From contig NZ_JAGYIM010000019.1 in assembly GCF_018402695.1 (NCBI RefSeq), positions 434,001-498,000 on the forward strand: a stretch of 64,000 nt of DNA. Direction: 5' to 3'. The DNA is from Arsukibacterium sp. (GTDB lineage: Bacteria > Pseudomonadota > Gammaproteobacteria > Enterobacterales > Alteromonadaceae). Shown one piece after another: positions 8,995-18,337 of this stretch. Made by a program: the position numbers and the translations under genes. The notes beneath the pieces are model-generated. The model was not told the DNA's origin. It saw nothing but the letters and a program-made list of their open reading frames with translations, and did no database searches. Every line of letters begins with the position of its first letter. The first letter of the stretch is position 1.

Positions 8995-10014
8995 TTACAG
9001 ATAATCACGAATAAGGTGCTCAGCAATCTGAATGCTGTTAGTTGCCGCCCCTTTGCGAATATTGTCTGCCACTATCCAAAGGTTTAGGCCGTTTTCATAA
9101 GAGATATCCTGGCGCACCCGGCCCACAAATACCTCATCTTTGCCGGTGGCACTGCACACCTGAGTCGGGAAATCAGCGTTATCCTCCAGCAAGACTACGC
9201 CTGGCGCGTCTGCCAACAGCGCTTTCGCCTGTTCTACGGTAATGGGCATCCGGGTTTCGATGTGCACCGCTTCAGCATGGCCGTAAAACACCGGCACTCT
9301 GACTGCTGTCGCATTTACAGCAATACTGCTGTCAGCAAAAATTTTCTGGGTTTCCCAATGCATTTTCATTTCTTCTTTGGTGTAACCATTATCCAGAAAT
9401 ACATCAATTTGCGGGATAACATTAAATGCAATCTGGCGGGCGAACTGACCTTCGCCTTCCAACGGCCGGCCATTCATCAATTGCACGGTCTCCTGAGCCA
9501 GCGCATCTAAGGCCGATTGCCCGGCGCCACTGACCGACTGATAGGTAGCAACATTGATCCGGCTAATGCCGACAGCGTCGTAAATTGGCTTTAATGCCAC
9601 CAACATCTGGATGGTCGAGCAGTTCGGGTTGGCGATAATGTTGCGATGACGAAAATCGGCAATGGCTGACGCATTTACTTCTGGCACCACCAACGGAATA
9701 TCAGCATCGTAGCGATAATGTGAGGTATTATCGATAACCACGCAGCCTGCTTCGGCCGCTCTCGGTGCATAAATGGCCGAGACACTACCACCGGCTGAAA
9801 ATAAGCCAATTTGCGCCTGCCCCCAGTCAAATTCATCTGCATCCTGCACCGTTATTTTCTTGCCTTTGAAGGTAATAGTGCCGCCAGCTGAGCGACTGCT
9901 AGCCAGAGGAAACAACTGCGCTACCGGAAAATCACGCTGCTCCAGAATTTCTATTAAATGTTGCCCAACCAAACCGGTTGCGCCTAAAATCGCCACATTG
10001 TATTGCGATGCCAT
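8995..10014 (-). CDS. asd: Aspartate-semialdehyde dehydrogenase
   Basis: Asd reduces aspartyl phosphate to aspartate semialdehyde for lysine, methionine, threonine and diaminopimelate synthesis. The 339 residues start with a dinucleotide-binding loop (ILGATGLVGQ, 9-18) and contain the catalytic Cys132 in NPNCSTIQM, so this is an active enzyme and not the Cys-less E. coli paralogue Usg found at the same position next to truA. The C-terminal part has the conserved MHWETQKIF and VPVFYGHAEAV segments. It has its own terminator before fimV. pdxB lies 17 bases upstream on the same strand. Confidence 0.95.
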   Translation of the reverse strand: MASQYNVAILGATGLVGQHLIEILEQRDFPVAQLFPLASSRSAGGTITFKGKKITVQDADEFDWGQAQIGLFSAGGSVSAIYAPRAAEAGCVVIDNTSHYRYDADIPLVVPEVNASAIADFRHRNIIANPNCSTIQMLVALKPIYDAVGISRINVATYQSVSGAGQSALDALAQETVQLMNGRPLEGEGQFARQIAFNVIPQIDVFLDNGYTKEEMKMHWETQKIFADSSIAVNATAVRVPVFYGHAEAVHIETRMPITVEQAKALLADAPGVVLLEDNADFPTQVCSATGKDEVFVGRVRQDISYENGLNLWIVADNIRKGAATNSIQIAEHLIRDYL

Positions 10015-10031
10015 GCCTAAACCCCTTTTCG

Positions 10032-11147
10032 CTAACCTGTAAAGCCTAACTGCGCCATCCAGAGCGGTATCTTACTGCCAGTAAGTTGCACCGAACCGAA
10101 CTCTCGTCGCGGCGGATAAGACTTTCGCAGCCAGTCAAACCCTTCACGTTGAATATGAAAACGGAATAACGCATCATCCCGCCGCACATCATATAACATC
10201 CTTGCCAGATTTTGGACATCTGGAAGCCCAAAATTTTCAGATATCTGGATTTTTTCCACTGCAGGTGTCGCAAGTAAATTTGCAAGCTGCATAATAGGTG
10301 CTTGCCCCAGCATTTGACAAAGCTGCTGGTACAGCATTGCTGTGCCCCGGGCTTTACCTTCAATGCTATGGCCGGCAATATGCGCCGTGGCGATGTCCAG
10401 ATGGGGCAACAACGATAGCTGAATGTCGGGTTCCTGCTCCCAGACATCCAGTACAACTGGTCTTGGCTGCTGTTGCAATGCCTGCAACAGCGCCTGATTA
10501 TCAATAACCGCACCGCGTGACGCGTTAATCAACGCACAATCGGGTTTTAACAACGCCAGCGTCTGGGCGTTTAACAAATGCCAGCTTGGCGCCAGCCCGG
10601 TTTTAACCATCGGGGTGTGGAAGCTAATAATATCGGCCTGACGACACAGCTCGGTAAACGAAGTATGAGTAAAATCAGCTTCAATCGCCGCCCGCGGCGG
10701 GTCACATAGTAGCAACTGAATATTTAACGCCGCCGCAGCCTCTGCCAGACGTTGCCCAATATGGCCGACCCCGACAATACCGAGGGTTTTGCTGCTAAGT
10801 TGCCATTGATACTTTTCTGCCAGATACCACAACGCACTCAGTACATACTCGACTACCGATTGCGCATTACACCCCGGTGCTGAGCAGAAACTGATATTAC
10901 GCCCAGCCAGGTAAGACTGGTCGATGTGGTCCATACCAATGGTGGCGGTGCCAACAAAACGCAGCGCCTTATTTTCAGTCAGTAATGCCTGATTAACCGG
11001 CGTAACCGAACGCACCAACAACACCTCAGCGTCAGCGAGCTCACCAGGTGTTACTGTGCGACCATTAAATAAGGTTACCGGCCCTAAATGACTGAAAAAC
11101 TCCGCCACCAATGGCATATTTTCATCAGCGTAAATTTTCATCAGCAT
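10032..11147 (-). CDS. pdxB: Erythronate-4-phosphate dehydrogenase
   Basis: PdxB oxidises 4-phosphoerythronate in the deoxyxylulose-5-phosphate-dependent route to pyridoxal phosphate. The 371-residue protein is a D-2-hydroxyacid dehydrogenase with the NAD loop GIVGVGHIGQRLAE (about 124-137), a catalytic Arg/Glu/His set, and the extra C-terminal dimerisation domain that marks PdxB. Family members begin MKI-x-x-DENMP, so translation may start at the second in-frame ATG (11141); a GAAGA element upstream (4 or 10 bases) suits either. The asd start lies 17 bases downstream, suggesting co-transcription. Confidence 0.95.
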   Translation of the reverse strand: MLMKIYADENMPLVAEFFSHLGPVTLFNGRTVTPGELADAEVLLVRSVTPVNQALLTENKALRFVGTATIGMDHIDQSYLAGRNISFCSAPGCNAQSVVEYVLSALWYLAEKYQWQLSSKTLGIVGVGHIGQRLAEAAAALNIQLLLCDPPRAAIEADFTHTSFTELCRQADIISFHTPMVKTGLAPSWHLLNAQTLALLKPDCALINASRGAVIDNQALLQALQQQPRPVVLDVWEQEPDIQLSLLPHLDIATAHIAGHSIEGKARGTAMLYQQLCQMLGQAPIMQLANLLATPAVEKIQISENFGLPDVQNLARMLYDVRRDDALFRFHIQREGFDWLRKSYPPRREFGSVQLTGSKIPLWMAQLGFTG

Positions 11148-11234
11148 ATATTCTTCATTGATAGTGAGTATTGTTCCGGCAAATTTTCAGGCATTGCCGG
11201 TTCGCAATCTTGGCGCAGTCTAACAAAAAAACAA

Positions 11235-11262
11235 AAAGCCAGACGGTTTTTCGTCTGGCTTT
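11235..11262 (-). terminator. Intrinsic terminator of fabB
   Basis: Perfect 11-bp stem with arms AAAGCCAGACG and CGTCTGGCTTT around GTTTTT, preceded on the plus strand by an A-rich run that becomes the U-tract of the leftward transcript. It sits 24 bases beyond the fabB stop and isolates fabB from pdxB. Confidence 0.9.
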
Positions 11263-11285
11263 CTTAATAAAGGTTGCGCTAAAAC

Positions 11286-12500
11286 TTATGGCTGATAGCG
11301 CTGCATAACTAAGGTCGCATTAGTACCACCAAAGCCAAAGCTGTTCGACATAATGGTATTCAGCGTGGCATCTTGCGCCTGGCGAACAATATTTAAGCCG
11401 GCCGCCGCCTCATCAAGCTCACTGATATTGATTGATGGCGCAATAAAGTTATGCTTCATCATCAACAGGGAGTAAATAGCTTCGTGTACGCCAGCAGCTC
11501 CGAGCGCATGGCCAGTCATCGCTTTGGTAGCACTGATAGCGGGTGATTTCCCGGCAAATACCTGCTGAATAGCCGCCAGCTCTTTAACATCGCCGACCGG
11601 AGTACTGGTACCGTGGGTATTGACATAATCAACCGGCGCAGAAACGCCCTGCATGGCCATTTCCATACAGCGTACCGCCCCTTCACCACTTGGCGCCACC
11701 ATATCAAAACCATCAGACGTAGCACCATAACCCACTATTTCAGCATAAATAGTGGCGCCCCGGGCCAGTGCATGCTCCAGCTCCTCAACCACCACAATAC
11801 CGCCACCGCCACTAATCACAAAACCATCGCGCTCAGCATCATAGGTACGAGAGGCCAGTTCAGGCGTATCGTTATACCGGCTGGATAATGCGCCCATTGC
11901 ATCGAACTCCATTGCCAGCGTCCAGTGCACTTCTTCTCCGCCACCAGCGAACACGATATCCTGCTTACCTAGTTGAATAAGTTCAACGGCATGACCAATA
12001 CAATGGGCACTGGTAGCACAGGCTGAACTGATCGAGTAGTTAACCCCTTTGATCTTGAACGGAGTGGCAAGACAGGCTGAACAGGTACTGGACATGGTTT
12101 TTGGCACAGCATAAGGACCAACCCGTTTCACACCTTTTTCACGCAAGGTGTCAGCCGCTTCAATCTGGGTTTTAGACGAGGCACCACCGGAACCGACAAC
12201 TAAACCCACCCGCGGATCTGAAATTTGCTCAGCAGTTAAACCGGCATCCGTCATCGCTTCCTGCATGGCAATATAGGCGTAGGCAGCTGCGTCGCCCATA
12301 AAACGCATTGCTTTGCGGTCAATGTGTTCAGCCGGATTCATTTTTATATTGCCCCAAACCTGCGAGCGTAAACCAAATTCAACAAACTCCGCTGAAGCAG
12401 TAATGCCAGAGCGGCCTGCCTTTAATGAATCCAGCACTTGTGCCTGATTATTGCCAATACTTGAAACAATACCCATGCCCGTGATAACGGCTCTTTTCAT
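11286..12500 (-). CDS. fabB: 3-oxoacyl-[ACP] synthase I
   Basis: FabB condenses malonyl-ACP with acyl-ACP and is needed for unsaturated fatty acid synthesis in gammaproteobacteria. The Cys-His-His triad is visible: Cys161 in SISSACATS, His in [10 protein letters not shown] and His in TGHALGAAG; the C-terminal [10 protein letters not shown] loop is present. The start at 12500 ([10 protein letters not shown], 404 residues) is chosen because GGGAG lies 5 bases upstream; a further ATG 12 bases upstream would put that ribosome site inside the gene. mnmC is divergent, as in E. coli, and a FabR-like operator lies between them. Confidence 0.96.
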   Translation of the reverse strand: MKRAVITGMGIVSSIGNNQAQVLDSLKAGRSGITASAEFVEFGLRSQVWGNIKMNPAEHIDRKAMRFMGDAAAYAYIAMQEAMTDAGLTAEQISDPRVGLVVGSGGASSKTQIEAADTLREKGVKRVGPYAVPKTMSSTCSACLATPFKIKGVNYSISSACATSAHCIGHAVELIQLGKQDIVFAGGGEEVHWTLAMEFDAMGALSSRYNDTPELASRTYDAERDGFVISGGGGIVVVEELEHALARGATIYAEIVGYGATSDGFDMVAPSGEGAVRCMEMAMQGVSAPVDYVNTHGTSTPVGDVKELAAIQQVFAGKSPAISATKAMTGHALGAAGVHEAIYSLLMMKHNFIAPSINISELDEAAAGLNIVRQAQDATLNTIMSNSFGFGGTNATLVMQRYQP

Positions 12501-12552
12501 GCTTACTCCCATGTCTGTCTGGCGACAGCTAAAAATAATGACGTTGCTTTCT

Positions 12553-12558
12553 ATTGTA
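12553..12558 (-). promoter_or_regulatory. Candidate -10 element of fabB
   Basis: On the minus strand TACAAT lies about 53 bases upstream of the fabB start. No good -35 hexamer is seen at 16-18 bases, which would fit an activated or repressed promoter governed by the nearby palindrome. The call is weak. Confidence 0.3.
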
Positions 12559-12589
12559 CGGACTTTGCAGCAAAAACTGGTCAGCTTTC

Positions 12590-12607
12590 AGCGTACAGTT
12601 GTACTCT
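12590..12607. promoter_or_regulatory. Candidate FabR operator between fabB and mnmC
   Basis: The 18-base palindrome has half-sites AGCGTACA and TGTACTCT around GT, one base from perfect symmetry. E. coli FabR, the unsaturated-fatty-acid-sensing repressor of fabA and fabB, binds AGCGTACA-type palindromes upstream of these genes (recalled from the literature). The site lies about 32 bases upstream of the candidate fabB -10. A further half-site-like TTGTACGG is at 12554-12561. Confidence 0.5.
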
Positions 12608-12667
12608 TTTTTAATTTTGCTTCAGCTTCGGGTAAACTACAAGCCGAATTTCCTGCCGGATACCAAG

Positions 12668-14599
12668 ATGCCACTGCTGAAAAATGCCAATATTCACTTT
12701 AACCAACAGGGTACCCCAGTTGCTACCGACTTTGATGACATTTATTTTTCCAATGAGGGTGGTTTAGCGGAAACTGAATATGTTTTTTTACAGCAAAATG
12801 GTTTGCCTGAGCGCTGGCAGCAAACCGCAGCCGCCTTTTTTCATATTATAGAAACAGGGTTTGGCACCGGTGCTAATTTTTTACTCAGTTGGCAGCGGTT
12901 CCGACAATTCCGCCGGCAACAGCCAGCAGCCGCCTGCCGCAAACTATATTTTTCCAGCTTTGAAAAGTATCCACTCAGTCTGGACGATTTGGCCGAGGCA
13001 CTGCAGGTCCACTCTGAGCTTAGTCCGCTGTGCCGGGAATTGCTGGCGCAATATCCCCCCGCTATTCCGGGATGTCACCGACTTACGTTTGATAGCGGTG
13101 ACGTCATTCTCGACCTATGGCTGGGCGATGTTAACGAATTACTGCCACAATTACCCACCAGTAACCGGGCTGACGCTTTCTTTCTGGATGGCTTCGCCCC
13201 CGGCAAAAACCCCGGTATGTGGCAACCAACCTTATTTGCTCAAATGGCCCGGCTAAGCCATCACCGGACAACTGTCGCCACCTTTACCTGTGCCGGACTG
13301 GTTAAACGCGGCCTGCAGCAAAGCGGCTTTAATATTACTAAAGTAAAAGGCTTTGGTCGCAAGCGGGAAATGTTGACCGCCACTCTGGGCCCGGAAGCTG
13401 ATGCAGAAGCACCAGCCCGGTTATCCGGGAACATTGGCACAGCAGATAAAGTATGCATTATTGGTGGCGGCATAGCGTCAGTTTGTCTGGCATTACAACT
13501 GGTCGAAAAAGGTATTGCGGTCGAGCTAATTTGTGCTGACAGCGAGATTGCTCAAGGCGCCTCTCACAATCTACAGGGCGCGGTTTACCCTAACCTGCAC
13601 CCGGCGCCGACGCTGGCCAGTCTGCTCCATTGTCAGGCATTCTATTTTGCCCGGCATTTTTATCAGCAACAGGCAGCAAAAGGTGTCCCCTTCGCTATGC
13701 AGTGGTGTGGCGTGCTGCACCTGGCGACAAATCCTGCTTTGGAACAACGCCAGCAAAAAATGACAGGGTTGGCAAATTGGCCATCAGAGCTGGTGTATCC
13801 GGTAACAGCAAAGCAGGCAAGCCAGCTGGCCGGCGTCGCCCTTGCTCACAGCGGCATTTTTTTGCCGCAAGCCGGCTGGCTTAGCCCGCAACAGTTTTGC
13901 CAGGCAGCAGTAACACTGCTGCTGCAATCCGGATTGTGTGAGCTAAGATTTGACAGCAAGGTAAGTACGCTAGCGCCAGTCACCGCCAATGCAGCTAGCT
14001 CAGGTTCTGCAGCTGGCTGGCAACTGCAATTTGTTAATAACTCCGCGCCAAGCACTTACCGCTGTGTGGTACTGGCTAATGGCGCCGATATAAACCGTTT
14101 TGCTGCCAGTCAGCATTTGCCGGTTAACCGGGTTCGTGGTCAGGTTAGCCACGTGAACAGCAATAGCATGAAACCGCTTAAAACCGTACTTTGCCATAAA
14201 GGCTATATCACACCGGCATTGGATAATTGCCATGCAGTAGGAGCAACTTTCGACCGGCTGGCAGAGACTGCTTTTGTCAGCGAAGCCGACGACCAGGAAA
14301 ACCTCGCGCTGGTAAACAGCCAGCTGCAACAACCAGCGTGGTTTGCTGATGCATTAGTAACAGATTCACGGGCAGCATTCAGGGCAACGGTTCCCGATCA
14401 CTTGCCATTACTTGGCAGCATCGCTAACAGCCCTGGCTTGTATCTGATTGGCGGGCTGGGCGCCCGTGGAATTTTATTGGCACCGCTATTGGCCGAAACA
14501 CTGGCCTGTCAAATCATTGGCCAGCCGCTGGCATTGACCACAGACTGTCTGGCTGCTCTTGCACCCGAGCGTTTTATGCAAAGAGCAGCAAGGGACTGA
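12668..14599 (+). CDS. mnmC: tRNA mnm5s2U biosynthesis bifunctional protein
   Basis: MnmC finishes 5-methylaminomethyl-2-thiouridine at the wobble base of some tRNAs: the C-terminal oxidase strips carboxymethyl from cmnm5U, and the N-terminal SAM-dependent domain methylates the product. The start at 12668 (MPLLKNANIHFNQQGTPV) matches the family; the open frame extends 38 codons further upstream into the fabB promoter region with unrelated sequence. Visible motifs: methyltransferase IETGFGTGANFLLSW and DAFFLDGFAPGKNP; FAD-binding VCIIGGGIASVCLALQL at about 264; C-terminal GGLGARGILLAPLLAE. 643 residues, normal length. Divergent from fabB. Confidence 0.94.
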   Translation: MPLLKNANIHFNQQGTPVATDFDDIYFSNEGGLAETEYVFLQQNGLPERWQQTAAAFFHIIETGFGTGANFLLSWQRFRQFRRQQPAAACRKLYFSSFEKYPLSLDDLAEALQVHSELSPLCRELLAQYPPAIPGCHRLTFDSGDVILDLWLGDVNELLPQLPTSNRADAFFLDGFAPGKNPGMWQPTLFAQMARLSHHRTTVATFTCAGLVKRGLQQSGFNITKVKGFGRKREMLTATLGPEADAEAPARLSGNIGTADKVCIIGGGIASVCLALQLVEKGIAVELICADSEIAQGASHNLQGAVYPNLHPAPTLASLLHCQAFYFARHFYQQQAAKGVPFAMQWCGVLHLATNPALEQRQQKMTGLANWPSELVYPVTAKQASQLAGVALAHSGIFLPQAGWLSPQQFCQAAVTLLLQSGLCELRFDSKVSTLAPVTANAASSGSAAGWQLQFVNNSAPSTYRCVVLANGADINRFAASQHLPVNRVRGQVSHVNSNSMKPLKTVLCHKGYITPALDNCHAVGATFDRLAETAFVSEADDQENLALVNSQLQQPAWFADALVTDSRAAFRATVPDHLPLLGSIANSPGLYLIGGLGARGILLAPLLAETLACQIIGQPLALTTDCLAALAPERFMQRAARD

Positions 14600-14727
14600 A
14601 AAGTAGCTTATATTAGCGGTTACTCTGGGCAAGTTTTGTTGGCGATCAGCGGTTGTTTTACTGGTCAAACTCTGCTGAAATTTGCTATGGTTAGTCCGTG
14701 CTATCGCACCGAATAAAAGGAAAAAAA

Positions 14728-15057
14728 ATGCGATCTTTAGCTTTGTTAATGGCTTGCGCCCTGTCTGCCTCAGTTTCACTTAGCGTTAAAGCAGACAGTT
14801 TTTATCAGGTACCGCTCACTGCCGATGCCCGTGAGTTTGCCCGGCTCGACACTAAGCTGCCCGCGGTGCTTAGTTATTTCAGTCGTCAGTCACTTAATGA
14901 GCTGCAGGACTTCTATCTTCAACAACTTGGAGAGCCCGACAACAGTGCTATTATTCATGGCCGCTTAAATTTGTATTACCGGGTAAATCAGCAGCAGGTA
15001 AGGATACTGATTTCTGAACAGAATGAGTGGCGTCAGGTGGATATTATGGTGCAGTAG
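14728..15057 (+). CDS. Small exported protein of unknown function
   Basis: A 109-residue protein with a clear signal peptide ([22 protein letters not shown], cleavage likely after residue 22). The mature part is about 87 residues, mixed charged and aromatic, with no Cys and no recognised domain. The start at 14728 is chosen because AAAGGAAAA lies just upstream and the signal peptide begins there; an in-frame start 10 codons earlier adds only basic residues. It probably acts in the periplasm. It lies alone between mnmC (same strand, 128 bases upstream) and convergent motY. Function not recognised. Confidence 0.7.
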   Translation: MRSLALLMACALSASVSLSVKADSFYQVPLTADAREFARLDTKLPAVLSYFSRQSLNELQDFYLQQLGEPDNSAIIHGRLNLYYRVNQQQVRILISEQNEWRQVDIMVQ

Positions 15058-15110
15058 CGCCAGCCACTACATTTAACCCGTTGCATTCCTACTAACCCGT
15101 TAAACGAGCA

Positions 15111-15995
15111 TCAAGGCCTGGCCATTTGCAATACCACCCGGCGGTTTGTGGCCCGCCCCAGGCTGGTTTGATTTGACGCCACGTGACGGCGCTCGCCATA
15201 ACCATCTACCCTGACTTTATCATCCGTCACGCCAGCCTCGGCTAAAAATTGCTTTATCTTTTCTGCCCGTTTTACTGATAGTTGCTCGTTCATCCAGCGC
15301 CCACCGTAGCTGTCGGTATAGCCTTGCAACTCAATACTTTCAATTTGCGGATCATGCTGCAAATACTCAGCTATCTGACTTAATCGTCGTTCAGACTCAG
15401 GCGTCAGCTGGTCACTGCCAGACTCATAGCTAAGGACCGTAAAGGCAATATCTTCAAAACTATAAGGCAGCAACGCGGCAACGCATTCATTAAAGGCATG
15501 GTAACCTGGCGGAAACTGCACCGGGTTTAGTCTGGCGGCGACATTATCATAAGGGCTGTGCCAGTCAGCAAAGTAAAAGGTTGGGCTGAACCCCTGCTCC
15601 AGCTCAGTCAGCAAGGTCCAGGCGGTTTTTTTCGGCAATTCGCCATTAAACTGTTTTAGCAATGCCATGCTGGCCAGGTTTTTACCCGGCTCTCCCGCAC
15701 GCCAGGCCGGTGGCATGGAATGCACTTCAGCCAGGCTGTAAGCATCTGGCAACCTGAGCATCTTAAGTTCAAAGTGTAAATTAAGGGCTTTACTGGCCTT
15801 ACTTTGAAAAATGGCATTGCCAAAATTTGGAATAGTATGTTCTAACTGACAGAGTAGCGGCGTTTTTTGCGTCAGCTGCCAGGCTGACTGCTCAATACTG
15901 GCAGAATATTGACGCAACTGCTGAGATGCAGCAAAACTGCTTGCGCTTGCTAGCGCAAAGGCTAACGATATGAATACTAAAGCATAATTATGCAT
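15111..15995 (-). CDS. motY: Sodium-type flagellar protein MotY
   Basis: MotY forms the periplasmic T ring that anchors sodium-driven stators in Vibrio and relatives. The 294 residues have a signal peptide (1-22), an N-terminal domain very like Vibrio MotY (WQLTQKTPLLCQLEHTIPNFG, LHFELKMLR, MPPAWRAGEPG), and a C-terminal OmpA-like peptidoglycan-binding domain (about 180-292) with IELQGYTDSYGG, RAEKIKQFL, VDGYGERR and NRRVVL. It is divergent from rnt, an adjacency recalled from Vibrio. It implies that the cell has a polar, sodium-driven flagellum; no other flagellar gene is in the window. Confidence 0.92.
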   Translation of the reverse strand: MHNYALVFISLAFALASASSFAASQQLRQYSASIEQSAWQLTQKTPLLCQLEHTIPNFGNAIFQSKASKALNLHFELKMLRLPDAYSLAEVHSMPPAWRAGEPGKNLASMALLKQFNGELPKKTAWTLLTELEQGFSPTFYFADWHSPYDNVAARLNPVQFPPGYHAFNECVAALLPYSFEDIAFTVLSYESGSDQLTPESERRLSQIAEYLQHDPQIESIELQGYTDSYGGRWMNEQLSVKRAEKIKQFLAEAGVTDDKVRVDGYGERRHVASNQTSLGRATNRRVVLQMARP

Positions 15996-16163
15996 TTATT
16001 CTACCCTGTCACAAAATTACAAATTACTTGGCTGGTTCAGGCCACGACAAACCGTTTTCCCACACCACGCTACTAACGATTAATAAGCAAACACTGTGCC
16101 GAATGCAAGACGCTGACTTTTTTTTTTGGCATAATGCGCTCTGTTTTTTTTATTGGTTGGCTT

Positions 16164-16817
16164 ATGACAGATAAAACCTCGCTGCTTGCGCAACGGTTCC
16201 GTGGTTACTACCCTGTAGTTATCGACGTAGAAACTGCAGGCTTTAATGCGCAAACGGATGCATTGCTGGAAATTGCGGTAAACCTGTTGCAAATGGACGA
16301 CGAAGGCAAGCTTGTCCCAGGTGAGACGCTGCACTTTCATGTTGAACCATTCGCGGGCGCCAACCTCGATGCCAGTTCGCTGGCTTTTAACGGCATAGAC
16401 CCTTTTAACCCACTACGCGGTGCAGTGCCGGAGCGGGAGGCGTTATCTGAAATTTGCAAAGCCGTACGCAAAGCGCAAAAGGCGGCAGGTTGTCAGCGTA
16501 CAGTAATTGTTGCCCACAATTCAGCCTTCGACCAGGGTTTTGTTAATGCGGCCATTGCCCGCACTAATTATAAACGATCGCCTTTTCATGCTTTCGTGTC
16601 ATTCGACACCACCAGTCTGGCAGCATTAGCATTAGGCCAGACCGTGCTGGCAAAAGCTTGTCAGCAGGCAGGCATTGCCTTTGACAACAAAGAAGCGCAC
16701 AGCGCGTTATATGATACCGAGCGAACGGCAGAGTTGTTTTGCTACATCGTTAACAAATGGCAGCAGTTAGGCGGTTGGCCACTTCCAGACACCGAAGCAA
16801 CTGACGTCGCTGAATGA
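16164..16817 (+). CDS. rnt: Ribonuclease T
   Basis: RNase T is a DEDD-family 3'-5' exoribonuclease that trims the CCA end of tRNA and the 3' ends of other stable RNAs. The catalytic residues are visible: D and E in [12 protein letters not shown] in [10 protein letters not shown], and H and D in [11 protein letters not shown]. The start at 16164 ([19 protein letters not shown], 217 residues) matches E. coli RNase T in position; a frame extension of 10 codons upstream lies in T-rich promoter DNA. A run of ten T at 16118-16127 precedes the gene. A palindromic terminator follows. Confidence 0.96.
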   Translation: MTDKTSLLAQRFRGYYPVVIDVETAGFNAQTDALLEIAVNLLQMDDEGKLVPGETLHFHVEPFAGANLDASSLAFNGIDPFNPLRGAVPEREALSEICKAVRKAQKAAGCQRTVIVAHNSAFDQGFVNAAIARTNYKRSPFHAFVSFDTTSLAALALGQTVLAKACQQAGIAFDNKEAHSALYDTERTAELFCYIVNKWQQLGGWPLPDTEATDVAE

Positions 16818-16829
16818 GAACAAAAAAAA

Positions 16830-16845
16830 GGGGAGCATGCTCCCC
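16830..16845. terminator. Terminator between convergent rnt and grxD
   Basis: The 16-base perfect palindrome GGGGAGCATGCTCCCC is preceded by eight A (16822-16829), which form the U-run of the leftward grxD transcript. It lies 12 bases after the rnt stop. T content after it is low, so rightward termination is less certain. Confidence 0.7.
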
Positions 16846-16870
16846 GTGTTTACTGATAGCAAACTACTGC

Positions 16871-17227
16871 TTATTCAGCGTCAGCCGTACCATCAGTACT
16901 CGTTGTTTTTGCCGCGGTTTCTTTAATTAATGGTTGCAATTCGCCCCGCTGGAACATTTCCAGAATAATATCGCAGCCACCAATTAACTCACCATCAACC
17001 CATAATTGCGGAAAAGTCGGCCAGTTGGCATATTTGGGTAACTCTGCCCGAATGTCCGGGTGTTGCAAAATATCAACAAAGGCAAACTGCTCGCCACAAG
17101 CGATCAGCGCCTGAGAGGCCTGAGCAGAAAAACCGCAACTGGGGAATTTAGGCGAGCCCTTCATAAATAATAAAATAGGGTTTTCAGCAATTTGCTGTTT
17201 AATTTTATCCAACGTCTCCATTTTCAC
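16871..17227 (-). CDS. grxD: Monothiol glutaredoxin (Grx4 type)
   Basis: A 118-residue cytoplasmic monothiol glutaredoxin. It has the CGFS active site in KFPSCGFSAQA, the WPTFPQLWVDGELIGG glutathione-binding segment, and an opening LDKIKQQIAENPILLFMKG typical of the family. CGFS glutaredoxins bind a bridging [2Fe-2S] cluster with glutathione and take part in iron-sulphur transfer, often with BolA. The C-terminal tail (KETAAKTTSTDGTADAE) is a little longer and more acidic than in E. coli GrxD. Divergent from sodB, as in several gammaproteobacteria. Confidence 0.94.
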   Translation of the reverse strand: MKMETLDKIKQQIAENPILLFMKGSPKFPSCGFSAQASQALIACGEQFAFVDILQHPDIRAELPKYANWPTFPQLWVDGELIGGCDIILEMFQRGELQPLIKETAAKTTSTDGTADAE

Positions 17228-17477
17228 CTCGACAGAAACTTAATAAGTTGCACCATTTTACGCTTATCTTTCACGGCCGCCACTTGAGTTCATAAAAAAA
17301 AACCCAATATCTGCTTAACTATCATAATTATTACTTAAAATAATCGTCGGTTCCGGTAACGAACCGGTGCAGCTTGCTCAGCGTAAAAGCTGACATAGTC
17401 TAAAACTTGAGTAATTTAGTCAGGTTTTGTAGTCTACGCGATGCAGACATCTTTAACAACGATAACGGAGCACAACA

Positions 17478-18062
17478 ATGGCCTTTGAACTACCAGCATT
17501 ACCTTATCCGAAAGACGCTTTAGCCCCGCATATTTCAGCAGAAACTCTGGAATATCACTACGGCAAGCACCACAATACCTACGTGGAAAAGTTAAATGGT
17601 TTAGTGAAAGACACACCACACGCCAGCAAATCACTGGAAGAAATTATCCGCAGCTCTGACGGTGGCTTGTTTAATAACGCTGCTCAGGTCTGGAATCACA
17701 CTTTCTACTGGCACTGCTTATCACCGAACGGTGGCGGTGAACCGAGCGGCGCGTTAGCTGATGCCATTAATGCCAAGTGGGGTTCATTTTCAGAGTTTAA
17801 AAAAGCCCTGAATGATAAGGCAGTTAATAATTTTGGTTCAAGCTGGACCTGGTTAGTCAAAAAAGCTGATGGCAGCCTGGATATTGTTAATACCAGCAAT
17901 GCCGCCACCCCTATTCAGGATGCATCGGTTACCCCAATACTGACTGTAGATTTATGGGAACATGCCTACTATATCGATTATCGCAATGCCCGTCCTAAAT
18001 ACCTGGACGCATTCTGGGCCCTGGTTAACTGGCAGTTTGCCGCCGATAATTTCGCTAAGTAA
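17478..18062 (+). CDS. sodB: Superoxide dismutase [Fe]
   Basis: A 194-residue cytoplasmic iron superoxide dismutase. Metal ligands are visible: His in EYHYGKHHNTYVEKL, His in AAQVWNHTFYW, and Asp and His in TVDLWEHAYYIDY. The Gln in AAQVWNH and the GSSWTWL segment are features of the Fe form. The ribosome site GGAG lies 9 bases upstream of the start. A strong intrinsic terminator follows. The 250 bases upstream contain a small hairpin (CGGTTC / GAACCG, 17348-17366) and AT-rich DNA; no convincing Fur box was found. Confidence 0.96.
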   Translation: MAFELPALPYPKDALAPHISAETLEYHYGKHHNTYVEKLNGLVKDTPHASKSLEEIIRSSDGGLFNNAAQVWNHTFYWHCLSPNGGGEPSGALADAINAKWGSFSEFKKALNDKAVNNFGSSWTWLVKKADGSLDIVNTSNAATPIQDASVTPILTVDLWEHAYYIDYRNARPKYLDAFWALVNWQFAADNFAK

Positions 18063-18094
18063 CGGCTACTCACACTAGCATAATTGTTATTTCC

Positions 18095-18118
18095 AATACC
18101 CGGCATCTGCCGGGTATT
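18095..18118 (+). terminator. Intrinsic terminator of sodB
   Basis: Perfect 10-bp stem, arms AATACCCGGC and GCCGGGTATT around ATCT, directly followed by a T-run, 32 bases after the sodB stop. Confidence 0.93.
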
Positions 18119-18248
18119 TTTTTGCCTCCTTCCGCTCATTGCCGCTGCTCCACGCATTACATTTTTTCTGTCATCTACAGTAAACCCGGCACGCCTGCAT
18201 TACGTAATGATGAAACAGCAAACAAAAAATAGGATTATTTTCGGTGAA

Positions 18249-18280
18249 TTAGACAGGCAAAGATGATTTTTACTGTCTAA
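18249..18280. promoter_or_regulatory. Interrupted dyad upstream of prkA
   Basis: Perfect 8-base arms TTAGACAG (18249-18256) and CTGTCTAA (18273-18280) are separated by 16 bases and lie 58 bases upstream of the prkA start. They could be an operator or a leader hairpin. No sigma-54 promoter of the TGGCAC-N5-TTGC type was seen in the 219 bases between the sodB terminator and prkA. Confidence 0.4.
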
Positions 18281-18337
18281 CCTTAAAAGCAACAGCAGCG
18301 ATATCAGGTTTCCCACGAGCAATGGCTGGAGGTGCGT

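Noticed and set aside
8995-10014. Usg (the Cys-less Asd paralogue) as the identity of this gene
   Set aside because: The catalytic Cys132 in NPNCS is present, so an active Asd is expected.
12554-12667. Upstream extension of mnmC by 38 codons
   Set aside because: It covers the fabB promoter and operator, has no family match, and the conserved MPLLKN start is at 12668.
17310-17340. Fur box upstream of sodB
   Set aside because: The AT-rich sequence has only weak hexamer matches to GATAAT and no symmetry, so it is not supported.
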